DNA from: Pseudomonas hamedanensis
Lineage (GTDB): Bacteria > Pseudomonadota > Gammaproteobacteria > Pseudomonadales > Pseudomonadaceae
Length of the DNA stretch: 64,000 bases
Assembly: GCF_014268595.2 (NCBI RefSeq)
Contig: NZ_CP077091.1
Coordinates: 4,198,001-4,262,000, forward strand
Direction: 5' to 3'
The notes under the pieces were generated by a model that did no database searches, was not told the origin of the DNA, and saw only the letters and a program-made list of their open reading frames with translations. Made by a program: the position numbers and the translations under genes. Below are positions 45,588 through 55,653 of the stretch, one piece after another. Position 1 is the first letter of the stretch. Every line of letters starts with the position of its first letter.

Positions 45588-46093
45588 TGCGCATGTCTCG
45601 CCGCTCGACCGCTTTTTTCAAGACGCTGACTGCGCTCACCTTATTGGTGCTGCTTGCCGGTTGCTCGTCGCTGTCGCCGTATTCGAAAGTGACCAAGCTC
45701 AACCTCAAGCTGACCGGCAGCGATCAGCTCAACCCGGACCTCAACGGTCGTCCGTCGCCGATTGTCGTGCGCCTGTTCGAACTCAAGCACCCGGTGACCT
45801 TCGAAAATGCTGACTTCTTCAGCCTCTACGAGCGCGCCAAGGAATCCCTCAACCCGGATCTGGTGGCCAGCGAAGAACTCGAACTGCGCCCGGGTGAAAC
45901 CGTGGAAATGAAGCTCAGCGTGGAGGAGGGCAGCCGTTACGTGGGCGTCCTCGCTGCCTACCGTGACCTGCCGGAAACGCAATGGCGCTACACCGTGCAG
46001 ATCACTCCGCTGGAACTCACCGAGGCTGATCTGACCCTCGATCAGGCCGGTATCCGCAATACCCAACAAGTGCTCGCCAAGGCGGATGACTGA
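45584..46093 (+). CDS. tssJ: TssJ, outer-membrane lipoprotein of the T6SS membrane complex
   Basis: 169 residues with lipobox LLAGCSS. Mature region has the transthyretin-like TssJ signature: RPSPIVVRLFELKHPVTFENADFFSLYE, then EELELRPGETVEMKLSVEEGSRYVGVLAAYRDL. It binds TssM in the periplasm. ATG overlaps the tagH stop; an internal ATG at 45593 is an alternative start. Confidence 0.95.
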   Translation: MMRMSRRSTAFFKTLTALTLLVLLAGCSSLSPYSKVTKLNLKLTGSDQLNPDLNGRPSPIVVRLFELKHPVTFENADFFSLYERAKESLNPDLVASEELELRPGETVEMKLSVEEGSRYVGVLAAYRDLPETQWRYTVQITPLELTEADLTLDQAGIRNTQQVLAKADD

Positions 46094-46095
46094 TC

Positions 46096-47427
46096 ATGAA
46101 CACCCATAAAGTCATTTGGCAGGAAGGCATGCTGCTGCGACCGCAGCACTTCCAGCACAACGATCGTTATTACGATCACCAGATGAAAACCCGCACCCAG
46201 TTGCTCGGTGGCTACACCTGGGGTTTTCTCAATCTGGAGATCGACTTGCAATTCCTCAACATGGGCAAACTGGTGATCAGTGAAGCCTCGGGGATTCTGC
46301 CGGACGGCAGCCTGTTCGAACTCGGCGGCAACACCGAACCGCTGGCGCTGGACGTGCCGCCGAACACCGGCAACACGCCGATCTATCTGGCGCTGCCACT
46401 GGTCACCGGCAACCACATCGAGGCCCGTCGCCCGGAGCAATCCGACGTGCTGGCGCGTTACACAGCGTATGACGCCGAGGTGGCTGATTCCAACGCCGGC
46501 GACGACTCCGCCAGTCAGGTCAGTTGTGGGCGCCCGGACTTCAAACTGTTGCTCGGCGAGCAGCAGAGCGATCAGGCCTACGTGAAGCTGAAGATCTGCG
46601 ACGTGCTCGACACCACGCCCGACGGTGTCATCAGCCTCGACCCGGATTTTGTGCCGACCTACATTCAGGCCCACGCTTCCAGCTATCTGCTGTCGTGCCT
46701 GAAAGAAGTCATCAGCATGCTCAGCCACCGCGGCGACACCATTGCCGAGCGGATTCGCTCCAACGGCAAGGTTGGTGGTGCCGAAGTCGGCGACTTCATG
46801 ATGCTGCAACTGATCAACCGCACCGAACTGCTGCTGCGCCATTACCTCGGCCTTGAGCAGGTGCATCCCGAAGAGTTGTACCGCACGCTGCTGACCATGC
46901 TCGGCGATCTGGCGACCTTCTCCGGCGAGAGCAAACGCCCGCGTCTGGACAGCCGCTATTCCCACGCGGACCAGGGCGGCAGTTTCCGCAAACTGATGGA
47001 AGCGATCCGGCAGGTGCTGTCGATGGTGCTCGAGCAGCACGCCATCGAACTGATCCTGCAGGCGCGTCAGTACGGCATCATTGTGTCGCCGTTGCACGAC
47101 CACAAACTGCTCGGCTCGGCCTCGTTCGTGCTGGCAGCCAGTGCCAACTGCGACTCCGAAGAACTGCGCCACCGCTTGCCGGCGCACCTCAAGGTCGGCC
47201 CGGTGGAGCGCATCCGCCAACTGGTCAACCTGCACCTGCCGGGGATCAAGGTCAAACCGTTGCCGGTGGCCCCACGGCAGATCGCGTTCCACTCGAACAA
47301 AACCTATTTCATCCTCGAACTCAGTTCCGAAGACCTGGCACAACTCGAGCGCTCCGGCGGTTTCGCGTTCCACGTGTCCGGCGAATTCGCCGAGCTTGAA
47401 CTGAAATTCTGGGCCATCAGGAACTGA
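46096..47427 (+). CDS. tssK: TssK, baseplate-membrane complex connector
   Basis: 443 residues with the typical start HKVIWQEGMLLRPQHFQHNDRYYD and conserved blocks SYLLSCLKEVISMLSHRGDTIAERI, QLINRTELLLRHYLGLEQVHPEELY and HKLLGSASFVLAASANCDSEEL. TssK trimers link the baseplate wedges to TssL/TssM. It is 5 bases from tssL. Confidence 0.96.
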   Translation: MNTHKVIWQEGMLLRPQHFQHNDRYYDHQMKTRTQLLGGYTWGFLNLEIDLQFLNMGKLVISEASGILPDGSLFELGGNTEPLALDVPPNTGNTPIYLALPLVTGNHIEARRPEQSDVLARYTAYDAEVADSNAGDDSASQVSCGRPDFKLLLGEQQSDQAYVKLKICDVLDTTPDGVISLDPDFVPTYIQAHASSYLLSCLKEVISMLSHRGDTIAERIRSNGKVGGAEVGDFMMLQLINRTELLLRHYLGLEQVHPEELYRTLLTMLGDLATFSGESKRPRLDSRYSHADQGGSFRKLMEAIRQVLSMVLEQHAIELILQARQYGIIVSPLHDHKLLGSASFVLAASANCDSEELRHRLPAHLKVGPVERIRQLVNLHLPGIKVKPLPVAPRQIAFHSNKTYFILELSSEDLAQLERSGGFAFHVSGEFAELELKFWAIRN

Positions 47428-47432
47428 CCGAC

Positions 47433-48308
47433 ATGATCAAGGAAACGGATTACAACCAGGACGACAAAACCGTCCTGCTCGACCGTCAGGGCCACGGGCC
47501 GGCGTCGAGTCCGCTGACCGACTTCGCCGCGCCGCCGCGTTTCGAGCAACTGGAAGAACGCATGATCTACGCCGCGCGCCTTCGCCCGGCAGAGGCGTTC
47601 AACATCAGCCTCAATTCGCTGGTCGCGGCCTCGTCCGAACTGCTCTCGGAAGTGGTGCGCCTCAAGCACAGCGAAACCCGCGAAGATCTGTATGCGCTCA
47701 ACGAGCGCCTGACCGCCGGGCTGAAGTTGTTCGAAGTGCGCGCCTTGCACAACGGCGCCGAAAGCAGCCAGGTGATGGCCGCGCGTTACGTGCTCTGCAC
47801 CGTGGTCGACGAAGCTGTCGTGACCACGCCGTGGGGCAACGAAAGCGAGTGGTCGCAGATGAGCCTGCTGAGCAGCTTCCACAACGAAACCTTCGGCGGC
47901 GAGAAGTTTTTCCAGCTGCTCGATCGGCTGTCGAAAAACCCGGTCAAGCACTTGCCGATGCTCGAACTGATGTACCTGTGCCTGTCCCTCGGTTTCGAGG
48001 GCAAGTACCGCGTCCAGGCGCGCGGCATGCTTGAGCTCGAAGGCATCCGCGACGCCTTGTATCGGCAGATTCGTCAACTGCGTGGCGACGTGCCGCGCGA
48101 GTTGTCGCCGCACTGGGAAGGCCTCAACGATCAGCGCCGCAATCTGGTGCGCATCGTGCCGGCGTGGATGGTGGTGCTGTTCACACTGGTCTGCCTGGTG
48201 GTGATGTATTCGGGCTTCGCCTGGGTCTTGGGCGAGCAGCGCGACACCGTTCTGCAACCTTATCAGCCGCTTGATCCAGCCGCGGTGCAACCGCAGGCGC
48301 AGCCGTAA
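47433..48308 (+). CDS. tssL: TssL (DotU/IcmH), inner-membrane complex protein without peptidoglycan domain
   Basis: 291 residues. A cytoplasmic helical domain (NSLVAASSELLSEVVRLKHSE, TVVDEAVVTTPWGNESEWSQMSLLSSFHNETFGGEKFF) is followed by one C-terminal membrane segment (MVVLFTLVCLVVMYSGFAWVL, residues about 250-272) and a very short periplasmic tail. There is no OmpA/SPOR peptidoglycan-binding extension, so anchoring must come from another protein. Confidence 0.95.
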   Translation: MIKETDYNQDDKTVLLDRQGHGPASSPLTDFAAPPRFEQLEERMIYAARLRPAEAFNISLNSLVAASSELLSEVVRLKHSETREDLYALNERLTAGLKLFEVRALHNGAESSQVMAARYVLCTVVDEAVVTTPWGNESEWSQMSLLSSFHNETFGGEKFFQLLDRLSKNPVKHLPMLELMYLCLSLGFEGKYRVQARGMLELEGIRDALYRQIRQLRGDVPRELSPHWEGLNDQRRNLVRIVPAWMVVLFTLVCLVVMYSGFAWVLGEQRDTVLQPYQPLDPAAVQPQAQP

Positions 48309-48322
48309 AACAGGGACGTGTG

Positions 48323-51300
48323 ATGAAAAAGTTTTTCAAGAAAGTCGGCGCCTTCCTGCGCCAGACCTGGGTCTGGACCTTGCTGCTGGTGCTGTTCGTG
48401 GCGCTGCTGGTGTGGTTCGTCGGCCCGTTGTTGGCGGTCGATGATTACAAGTTCTGGGAAAGCGCGACCTCGCGCCTGCTGACCATCAGCGTGCTGTTCC
48501 TGATCTGGGGCCTGACCATGGTCTTCGTCAGCTGGCGCGCCGGTATCCGCAAGAAAGCCGAGGAAGAAAGCGAGGATGGCCAGGACCGCATTCGCCGCGA
48601 AGAGCTGATCGACGAAGAGCAGAAGGAGTTGAAGGCGCGTTTCAAGGACGCACTGAAAACCCTGAAAACGTCGAGTCTGTATCGCGGCCGCAGCGAGCGC
48701 TGGCGCAGTGATTTGCCGTGGTACCTGCTGATCGGTCCGCAGGCTTCGGGCAAGACCAGCCTGCTGGATTTTTCCGGCCTGGAATTTCCGATCAACAAGA
48801 TCGACCGCAAGCTGACCCGCGACACCCTCGGCACTCGTCATTGCGACTGGTATTTCGCCGACCACGGTGTGCTGATCGACACTGCCGGGCGCTACACCAC
48901 TCAGCCGGACGCCGAAGTCGACGGCAACGCCTGGACCACCTTGCTCGAGCTGCTGCGCAAGCGCCGTCGCGGTCGTCCATTGAACGGCGTGCTGGTGACC
49001 ATTCCGGTGGAAACCCTCACCGGCGGCAGCGAGCAGGACATCGATACGCTGGCGCGCCAAGTGCGCAGCCGTCTGCAGGATGTGCATCAGAAACTGCACG
49101 TCGATGTGCCGGTGTATCTGGTGCTGAGCAAGGCTGACAAGCTGCTGGGCTTCGACGAGTTCTTCGATCAGCTGACCCGCGAAGAAAGCGATCAGGTGCT
49201 CGGCACCAGCTTCCGCAAGGATCAGGTCGGCACCGACGTGGCGGTTCTGCGCAACGAGTTCGAAGAGCTGCTGCGACGCTTGAACAGCCAAGTGATCATG
49301 CGCATGCACTCCGAGCGCGACACTCAGCGCCGTGGGCGCATCCTCGACTTCCCGCATCAACTCGGGCAGATCGGCGAGCGCCTGTGCCTGTTCGTCGACA
49401 TGGCGTTCACTGGCAACCGTTATCAGCGGGCCACGCAACTGCGCGGTTTCTACCTGACCAGCGCGCCACACCTGACCCAGGAAATGGATTCGACCACCGC
49501 CGGCATCGGCGCCAGTCTCGGCATGAACGCCGGTGTGCTGCCGACCCTGCGCAGCGGCCGTTCGCGTTTCATCCACCACTTGCTCAGCCAGGTGATTTTC
49601 CCCGAAGCCGATCTGGCCGGTCTGGACAAGCGCGAGCGCAGCCGCATTCATTGGGGCCAGCGCGCGCTGTACGTTGGCGCACTGGCGGCATTGGCCTTGT
49701 TCGGCATGCTCTGGGCCGGTGGTTTCTCGGCCAACTACGAGCGTCTGGAAAACCTGCGCACGCTGGCGCAGAACTGGACCCAGCAACGCTCGGCCGTTTC
49801 GCCGCGCGATGACGCCATGGGCGTGCTGAAAGTTCTGGATACGAGTTACGCCGCGACCCAGGTGTTCCCGAGCAAAAGCGACGTGTCGTACCACGAGCGT
49901 GGCGGCCTGTATCAGGGCGAAGACATCAATCCGGTGGTCAAGACTGCTTACGAGCGTGAGCTTGAAGCGCAGTTGCTGCCACGGGTGGCGACCCTGCTCG
50001 AAGGGCAGATCCGCGCCAACATGAAGGACCGCGATCGCCTGCTCAACAGCCTGCGCGCGTACCTGATGCTGAACATGAAGGACCGTCGCGATGCGGCGTG
50101 GCTCAAGGACTGGATCGCCACTGACTGGTCGCAGCGCTACACCGGCAACACCGCGGTGCAGAACGGTCTGAACACTCACCTCGAGCGCTTGCTCAAGCAG
50201 CCGTTCATTTATCCGTTGAACGACCAACTGGTGACACAGGCACGTCAGGTTCTGCGCAGCGAATCGTTGGCCAACGTGGTTTACCGCATGCTCCGCGAGC
50301 AGGCGCGCAACCTGCCGGACTATCGCTTCAGCCAACACTTGGGCCCACAAGGCTCGCTGTTCATCGGCACCGAATACGTGATACCGGGGTTCTACACCCA
50401 GCAGGGTTATCAGCAGTATTTCTCGGTACAGGGCGCGGCGCTGGTCACCGATATCCTGCGCGACAACTGGGTGCTGGGCGAAGGCGCGGGCATCAGCGAC
50501 ATGGACTTGCGTCGCCTGATGGTCGAGCTGGAGCAACTGTACTTCCGCGACTACGCCAACTACTGGAGCGAAGCCGTTGGCCAGGTCGCATTGCCACCGA
50601 TCAGCGACGCCGGCGAAGGCGCCGAACAACTGGCGGGCCTGACTTCGGCCAACTCGCCGGTACTCGCGTTGCTCACCGAAGTGCGTGAAAACACTCGCTT
50701 CGAAGCCGCGGCCGATCCGGTCGATGAAGCCGGCGAAGCGGCCGATGCGCTGGCCGGGCAGAAAGGCAAACTGGGCAAGGTCGGCAAACTCGCCGCTGCT
50801 GCCGCCGACAAGGCTTCGGCGCTGAACGTGGCGAAAAACCTGCCGGACACCGCGAAGAAATCCCTGCAACGTCGCTTCGAGCCGCTGCATCGTTTGCTTG
50901 ATGACAACAACGGCCCGGGCGCTGACCTGACGCCAGCGTTTAACGCGCTCAACGACCTGCAATTGCAACTGGCCGGTCTGGCCCGTTCCAGCACGCCGGA
51001 ACAGGCTGCGTTTGAAATGGCCAAGACGCGCATGAGCGGCCAGCGTGATGCGCTGACCAACCTGCGCAATGCTTCCGGTCGCCTGCCGCGTCCGCTGAGC
51101 GTGTGGTTCAACGTGCTGGCCGAAGACTCGTGGCGCCTGGTGCTCAACGATGCCTACCAATACCTGAACGGTCGTTATCAGAACGAGCTGTACAGCGTGT
51201 ATGGCAAAACCATCAGCAAGCGTTATCCGTTCAGCGCCAGCAGCACCAGCGATGTTTCGATCAGCGATTTCCGCGAGTTCTTCAAGGCGCAGGGCATTGT

Positions 51301-51862
51301 CGACCGTTTCTTCGACAGCTACATGCGTCCGTTCGTCAGCGGCGATCCGGGCAACTACCGCATGCGCAGCGTCGACGGTCACAGCCTGCCGGTGTCGAAG
51401 GTCTACCTCGACCAGATGGCCGCCGCACTGACGATTCGTCAGAGCTTCTTCTCGATCAACCCGGCCGAGCCGACCGTGCAGTTCAAGCTTGAGCCGTACA
51501 CCCTCGATCCGGCGGTCAGCCGTTCCGAATTCAAGTTCGGCGACAAGACCATGGAATACCGTCACGGCCCGATCCTGCCAATGACCTTCAAGTGGCCGAC
51601 CGATGCTGAAGACGGTCGCACCAGCCTGGTCATGGACAAGATGGCCGGACGCCCGATCGGTATCGAGAAGAACTCTGGCCCTTGGTCGCTGTTCCGTCTG
51701 TTCGATCTGATGCAGACCGAGTACCTGACCGGTCGCGACGTGCTGGTGCTGAAGGCGGACGTAGGTGGCTTGCGCGCCAACTACCTGCTGACCAGCCAGC
51801 GCTCGCCGAACCCGTTTGACCTGGGCGTGCTGCGCACCTTCCGTATGCCGGTGCAGCTCTGA
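48323..51862 (+). CDS. tssM: TssM (IcmF), inner-membrane complex protein
   Basis: 1179 residues from ATG 48323. Two N-terminal membrane segments (about residues 15-35 and 52-72), a cytoplasmic NTPase-like domain with Walker A GPQASGKTS and LIDTAGRYTTQ, a third membrane segment (about residues 448-468, ALYVGALAALALFGMLWAGG), and a long periplasmic part that binds TssJ. Length is normal. Its stop TGA shares one base with the phosphatase ATG. Confidence 0.96.
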   Translation: MKKFFKKVGAFLRQTWVWTLLLVLFVALLVWFVGPLLAVDDYKFWESATSRLLTISVLFLIWGLTMVFVSWRAGIRKKAEEESEDGQDRIRREELIDEEQKELKARFKDALKTLKTSSLYRGRSERWRSDLPWYLLIGPQASGKTSLLDFSGLEFPINKIDRKLTRDTLGTRHCDWYFADHGVLIDTAGRYTTQPDAEVDGNAWTTLLELLRKRRRGRPLNGVLVTIPVETLTGGSEQDIDTLARQVRSRLQDVHQKLHVDVPVYLVLSKADKLLGFDEFFDQLTREESDQVLGTSFRKDQVGTDVAVLRNEFEELLRRLNSQVIMRMHSERDTQRRGRILDFPHQLGQIGERLCLFVDMAFTGNRYQRATQLRGFYLTSAPHLTQEMDSTTAGIGASLGMNAGVLPTLRSGRSRFIHHLLSQVIFPEADLAGLDKRERSRIHWGQRALYVGALAALALFGMLWAGGFSANYERLENLRTLAQNWTQQRSAVSPRDDAMGVLKVLDTSYAATQVFPSKSDVSYHERGGLYQGEDINPVVKTAYERELEAQLLPRVATLLEGQIRANMKDRDRLLNSLRAYLMLNMKDRRDAAWLKDWIATDWSQRYTGNTAVQNGLNTHLERLLKQPFIYPLNDQLVTQARQVLRSESLANVVYRMLREQARNLPDYRFSQHLGPQGSLFIGTEYVIPGFYTQQGYQQYFSVQGAALVTDILRDNWVLGEGAGISDMDLRRLMVELEQLYFRDYANYWSEAVGQVALPPISDAGEGAEQLAGLTSANSPVLALLTEVRENTRFEAAADPVDEAGEAADALAGQKGKLGKVGKLAAAAADKASALNVAKNLPDTAKKSLQRRFEPLHRLLDDNNGPGADLTPAFNALNDLQLQLAGLARSSTPEQAAFEMAKTRMSGQRDALTNLRNASGRLPRPLSVWFNVLAEDSWRLVLNDAYQYLNGRYQNELYSVYGKTISKRYPFSASSTSDVSISDFREFFKAQGIVDRFFDSYMRPFVSGDPGNYRMRSVDGHSLPVSKVYLDQMAAALTIRQSFFSINPAEPTVQFKLEPYTLDPAVSRSEFKFGDKTMEYRHGPILPMTFKWPTDAEDGRTSLVMDKMAGRPIGIEKNSGPWSLFRLFDLMQTEYLTGRDVLVLKADVGGLRANYLLTSQRSPNPFDLGVLRTFRMPVQL

Positions 51863-52590
51863 TGCTCGTGGCCAGTCCCTGGCGCAGCGCGGCGCGTACC
51901 GACCCGGGCAAGGTGCGGGCGCGCAACGAAGATGCCTTCCTTGACTCCCCGCAGCATGGGCTGTGGGTGGTCGCGGACGGCATGGGCGGTCATCAGGGTG
52001 GCGATATCGCCAGCCAGTTGATCGTCGCCAGCCTGGCTGAGTTGCCGCAACACGAGGACTTCGACGAGCGCCTCAAAGCCATCCGCCAGTGCCTGCACTG
52101 GCTGAACCGGCGTTTGGGGCAAGAGTTGACGGTCACCGCCGGACGCCACGACAGCATCATGGGCAGCACCGTCGTGGCATTGCTGGTGGAAGGCAATCGC
52201 GCGGCCTGCATCTGGGCCGGCGACAGCCGTTGCTACATGTGGCGTGGGCAGCGGCTGTATCAGCTGTCCAAGGACCATTCGCTGCAACAGCAACTGATCG
52301 ACGAGCAGCAAATGAGCGTCGAGCAAGCGGCAGCGCACCCGGCGGCTCAGGCGTTGACCCGAGCGGTCGGCGCCGCCGAAACGCTGACTCTGGATGTACT
52401 CGAACTCGAGGTCTATCCGGGCGATGCGTTTTTGCTCTGCAGCGATGGTTTGTATCAGGGCCTGAGCAGCGATGCCCTCGGCAACGCCCTCAGCCTCAGC
52501 GCGCCGCACGTGGCGCTGGAACGTTTGTTCGACGGCGCTCTGCGAGGCGCTGCGCGTGACAACCTGACTGCCGTGGTGATCCGCCAATGA
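51862..52590 (+). CDS. PppA/Stp1-type PP2C Ser/Thr phosphatase
   Basis: 242 residues with the PP2C metal-binding motifs: RARNEDAFLD, VVADGMGGHQGGDIAS, STVVALLVEGNRAACIWAGDSRCYMWRG, LCSDGLYQGL and RDNLTAVVIR. It reverses threonine phosphorylation of the T6SS made by the kinase encoded next, and corresponds to stp1 of HSI-II. TGATG overlap with tssM and ATGA overlap with the kinase show tight coupling. Confidence 0.94.
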   Translation: MLVASPWRSAARTDPGKVRARNEDAFLDSPQHGLWVVADGMGGHQGGDIASQLIVASLAELPQHEDFDERLKAIRQCLHWLNRRLGQELTVTAGRHDSIMGSTVVALLVEGNRAACIWAGDSRCYMWRGQRLYQLSKDHSLQQQLIDEQQMSVEQAAAHPAAQALTRAVGAAETLTLDVLELEVYPGDAFLLCSDGLYQGLSSDALGNALSLSAPHVALERLFDGALRGAARDNLTAVVIRQ

Positions 52591-53588
52591 GTGAACTCGA
52601 ATCGCCCATCGATGACCTGCTGATCAGCGAAGAACAGGCCAATAACCTGACCTACTTCGCCTTCGCCAAGGGCAACAAGGCCGAACCGCTGCTGGCGCCG
52701 ACCAAGGCCAGCATCGGTGCGCTGCCGGATGTACTCGCCGGTCGCTACCACCTCGAGCGCTTGCTCGGGGCCGGTGGCATGGGCGCCGTTTACCGGGCGC
52801 GGGATCTGCTGCACGAACAGTTCGGCGATCCCGATCCTTACATTGCGCTGAAAATTCTCAGCGAAGAATTTGCCGAATCGCCGGACGCCAGTGCCTTGCT
52901 CTACGGCGAGTTCGCCCTGACCCGGCGTCTGCGCCACGACAACGTCGTGCGTGCGCACACCTTTGAAGTCGACACCGACTGCCAGCGGGCCTTCATCACC
53001 ATGGAATACATGCGTGGCTTGACCCTGGACAAATTGCTCTGCGAGCGGCCCCTCGGCCTGCCGTGGAAGGAACTGCGCGACATCGTCCTGCCGCTGCTCG
53101 ATACGCTGGCCTACGCCCACCGTCGCGGCGTGCTGCACGGTGATCTGAAGCCGAGCAACGTCATGCTCAGCGAAGACGGCTTGCGCCTGTTCGACTTCGG
53201 CCTGGGGCAGGCAGAAGAGGGCGCCTTGCCCGGCCTGCCGCACCTGAGCCGCGAGCGTTTCAACGCCTGGACCCCGGGCTACGCCGCCCCCGAACTGCTT
53301 GAAGGCCAACCCTTGTCGGCCAGCGCGGACGTATACGGCGTGGCCTGCGTGATCTACGAGCTGGCGAGCGGCAAACACCCGTTCCGCCGCCTGCCCTCGA
53401 CCCAGGCCCGCGACGAGCACCTGGAGCGCGAGCTGCACGCACCGAAAAATCTAGCGAAACACGGCTGGTCAGCGCTGCAGACCGCGCTGAGCTTCAATCC
53501 GGCAGAGCGCAACATCACTGCCGCACAATTGCGTGACGCCTTGGGCGCCACTTCGTCCTGGCTGCAACGTCTGCGACTTCGGGCGTAA
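52587..53588 (+). CDS. PpkA/Stk1-type Ser/Thr protein kinase
   Basis: 333 residues: Hanks-type kinase with glycine loop LLGAGGMGAVYRARDL, Lys in YIALKI, catalytic loop HGDLKPSN (HGD instead of HRD, common in this group) and DFG in LFDFGLG, then APELLEG. No membrane helix or sensor domain follows, so it is a short cytoplasmic kinase like Stk1 of HSI-II, not the 1000-residue PpkA. It likely phosphorylates the FHA protein encoded at 44391-45587. Confidence 0.93.
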   Translation: MSELESPIDDLLISEEQANNLTYFAFAKGNKAEPLLAPTKASIGALPDVLAGRYHLERLLGAGGMGAVYRARDLLHEQFGDPDPYIALKILSEEFAESPDASALLYGEFALTRRLRHDNVVRAHTFEVDTDCQRAFITMEYMRGLTLDKLLCERPLGLPWKELRDIVLPLLDTLAYAHRRGVLHGDLKPSNVMLSEDGLRLFDFGLGQAEEGALPGLPHLSRERFNAWTPGYAAPELLEGQPLSASADVYGVACVIYELASGKHPFRRLPSTQARDEHLERELHAPKNLAKHGWSALQTALSFNPAERNITAAQLRDALGATSSWLQRLRLRA

Positions 53589-53616
53589 CGGATGACATTC
53601 GAACAGGGAGCACACG

Positions 53617-55653
53617 ATGTTCAACTCAGCTAACGAAACCCACTTCAGCCTCAAGGTCGAAGACTACGTCGGCGACCTGCAAGTGCTGTCGTTCACCGGC
53701 ACCGAAGGCATCAGCCAGGCGTATCGCTTCGACCTCGAACTGGTCAGCGAAAATCCTGACCTGGATCTGGAGCAACTGCTGCACAAGCAGGCGTTCCTCG
53801 CATTCGATCCACAAGGCTCGGGCATTCACGGGCAGATCTACCGCGTCGCCCAGGGCGATGCCGGCAAGCGCCTGACCCGCTACAAAGTCTCGATCGTGCC
53901 GCAACTGCAATACCTGCATCACCGCACCAACCAGCGCATCTACCAGCAGATGTCGGCGCCGAAAATCATTGCGCTGATCCTCGAAGAGCATGGCATCAAA
54001 GGCAACGCCTACAGCTTCCAGCTCAGCCAGCCGTGCCCGGATCGCGACTACTGCGTGCAGTACGACGAAACCGACCTGCACTTCGTCCAGCGCCTGTGCG
54101 AAGAAGAAGGCATCCACTACCACTTCCAGCACAGCGAAAAAGCTCACCTGCTGGTATTCGGCGACGACCAGACCGTGTTCCAGAACCTCGGGCAGCCAAC
54201 TGCTTATGTGCAGGGCAGCGGCATGGTCGCCGACGAGCCGGTGATCAAAGCCTTCAAGCTGCGCCTGGAAACCCGCACCAGCCGCACCACGCGCCGCGAC
54301 TACGATTTCGAAAAACCGCGCCTGCAAATGGAAGCCGCGTACAAACCCGACGGCGACAGCGCTGAACCGGATCTGGAAGACTACGACTACCCAGGCCGCT
54401 TCATCGACCGCGCGCGCGGCAAGTTCCTCAGCCAGCGCGCACTCGAACGCCACCGCGCCGACTACCGCCAGGCCGAAGGTCGCGGCGACCAGACCAAACT
54501 GGTCAGCGGCCACTTCATGGAAATGTCCGACCACCCGCGCAGCGAGTGGAACGACCTGTGGCTGCTCACCGAGATCTTCCACGAAGGCAAACAGCCGCAA
54601 GTGCTCGAAGAAGGCGTGACCAGCGACACCACCGACGAAAAAGACGACTTCCACCAGGGCTACCGCAACCGCTTCCTCGCCACGCCGTGGGACGTGTTCT
54701 ACCGCCCAGCCCTCGAACACCCGAAACCGCGCGTGCTCGGCAGCCAGACCGCCATGGTCACAGGCCCCAAAGGCGAAGAAATCCACTGCGACCAATACGG
54801 CCGCATCAAAGTGCAATTCCACTGGGACCGGGAAGGCCTCGCCGACGACAAAACCAGCTGCTGGCTGCGCGTCTCCAGCTCCTGGGCCGGCGACCGCTAC
54901 GGCGCCATCTCCATCCCGCGCATCGGCATGGAAGTCCTCGTCACCTTCCTCGAAGGCGACCCCGACCAACCCCTCGTCACCGGCTGCCTGTACCACAAGG
55001 AAAACCCGGTGCCGTACGCCCTGCCGGCGAACAAGACTCGCAGCGTGTTCAAAACGCTTAGCTCACCGGGCGGCGGTGGTTACAACGAACTGCGCATTGA
55101 AGACAAGAAAGGTGCGGAGCAGATCTACATCCATGCGCAGCGCGATTGGGATGAGAACGTTGAGCATGACCAGAAAATTCGGGTCGGCAATGAACGTCAT
55201 GACACGGTGGTTAAGAACAGCTACACCGAGCTGAAGGCTGAAGAACATCGCACCACGATTTCCGACCGCAAGGTAGAGGCGAAGCTGAATGATCATTTGA
55301 CGATTGGGCAGAACCAGCATGTGAAGTTGGGGACTGCGCAGCTCACCAGTGTGGGGAAAGAGATTCACCTCAAGGCTGGGGACAAGATTGTTATCGAGGC
55401 GGGGACGGAGCTGACCATCCTTGGGGGTGGGAGCTTTATCAAGCTCGATGGCGGTGGGGTGACGGTGGTTGGGCCGGTGATCAAGATCAATGCGGGTGGC
55501 TCGGCTGGCTCCGGCACAGGGATCGGGATTAAACCGCCGGTGCTGCCGGGGGCGGCGGATAAGGATAAGGCGGGGAGTTTGATGGATCAGGCGTTGTTGA
55601 ATGCACCGCCTGAGAAGGTTAAGCCGAAGGCTTTTTTTGTGTTTTCTGAGTGA
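53617..55653 (+). CDS. vgrG: VgrG (TssI) spike protein, second copy
   Basis: 678 residues with gp27-like start (EDYVGDLQVLSFTGTEGISQAYRFDLELVSE), gp5-like OB fold (GPKGEEIHCDQYGRIKVQFHWDRE, SSWAGDRYGAISIPRIGMEVLV, FLEGDPDQPLVTGCLYHKENPV) and a beta-helical needle ending VVGPVIKINAGGSAGSGTGIG. The short tail (PPVLPGAADKDKAGSLMDQALL) may bind cargo. GGGAG precedes the ATG. It is 28 bases after the kinase, at the end of the tss operon, and starts a cargo module. Confidence 0.95.
   Translation: MFNSANETHFSLKVEDYVGDLQVLSFTGTEGISQAYRFDLELVSENPDLDLEQLLHKQAFLAFDPQGSGIHGQIYRVAQGDAGKRLTRYKVSIVPQLQYLHHRTNQRIYQQMSAPKIIALILEEHGIKGNAYSFQLSQPCPDRDYCVQYDETDLHFVQRLCEEEGIHYHFQHSEKAHLLVFGDDQTVFQNLGQPTAYVQGSGMVADEPVIKAFKLRLETRTSRTTRRDYDFEKPRLQMEAAYKPDGDSAEPDLEDYDYPGRFIDRARGKFLSQRALERHRADYRQAEGRGDQTKLVSGHFMEMSDHPRSEWNDLWLLTEIFHEGKQPQVLEEGVTSDTTDEKDDFHQGYRNRFLATPWDVFYRPALEHPKPRVLGSQTAMVTGPKGEEIHCDQYGRIKVQFHWDREGLADDKTSCWLRVSSSWAGDRYGAISIPRIGMEVLVTFLEGDPDQPLVTGCLYHKENPVPYALPANKTRSVFKTLSSPGGGGYNELRIEDKKGAEQIYIHAQRDWDENVEHDQKIRVGNERHDTVVKNSYTELKAEEHRTTISDRKVEAKLNDHLTIGQNQHVKLGTAQLTSVGKEIHLKAGDKIVIEAGTELTILGGGSFIKLDGGGVTVVGPVIKINAGGSAGSGTGIGIKPPVLPGAADKDKAGSLMDQALLNAPPEKVKPKAFFVFSE

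Noticed and set aside
48263..51565. 1100-codon minus-strand open frame opposite tssM
   Set aside because: Antisense shadow of tssM; composition typical of GC-rich third-position bias, no recognisable motif.
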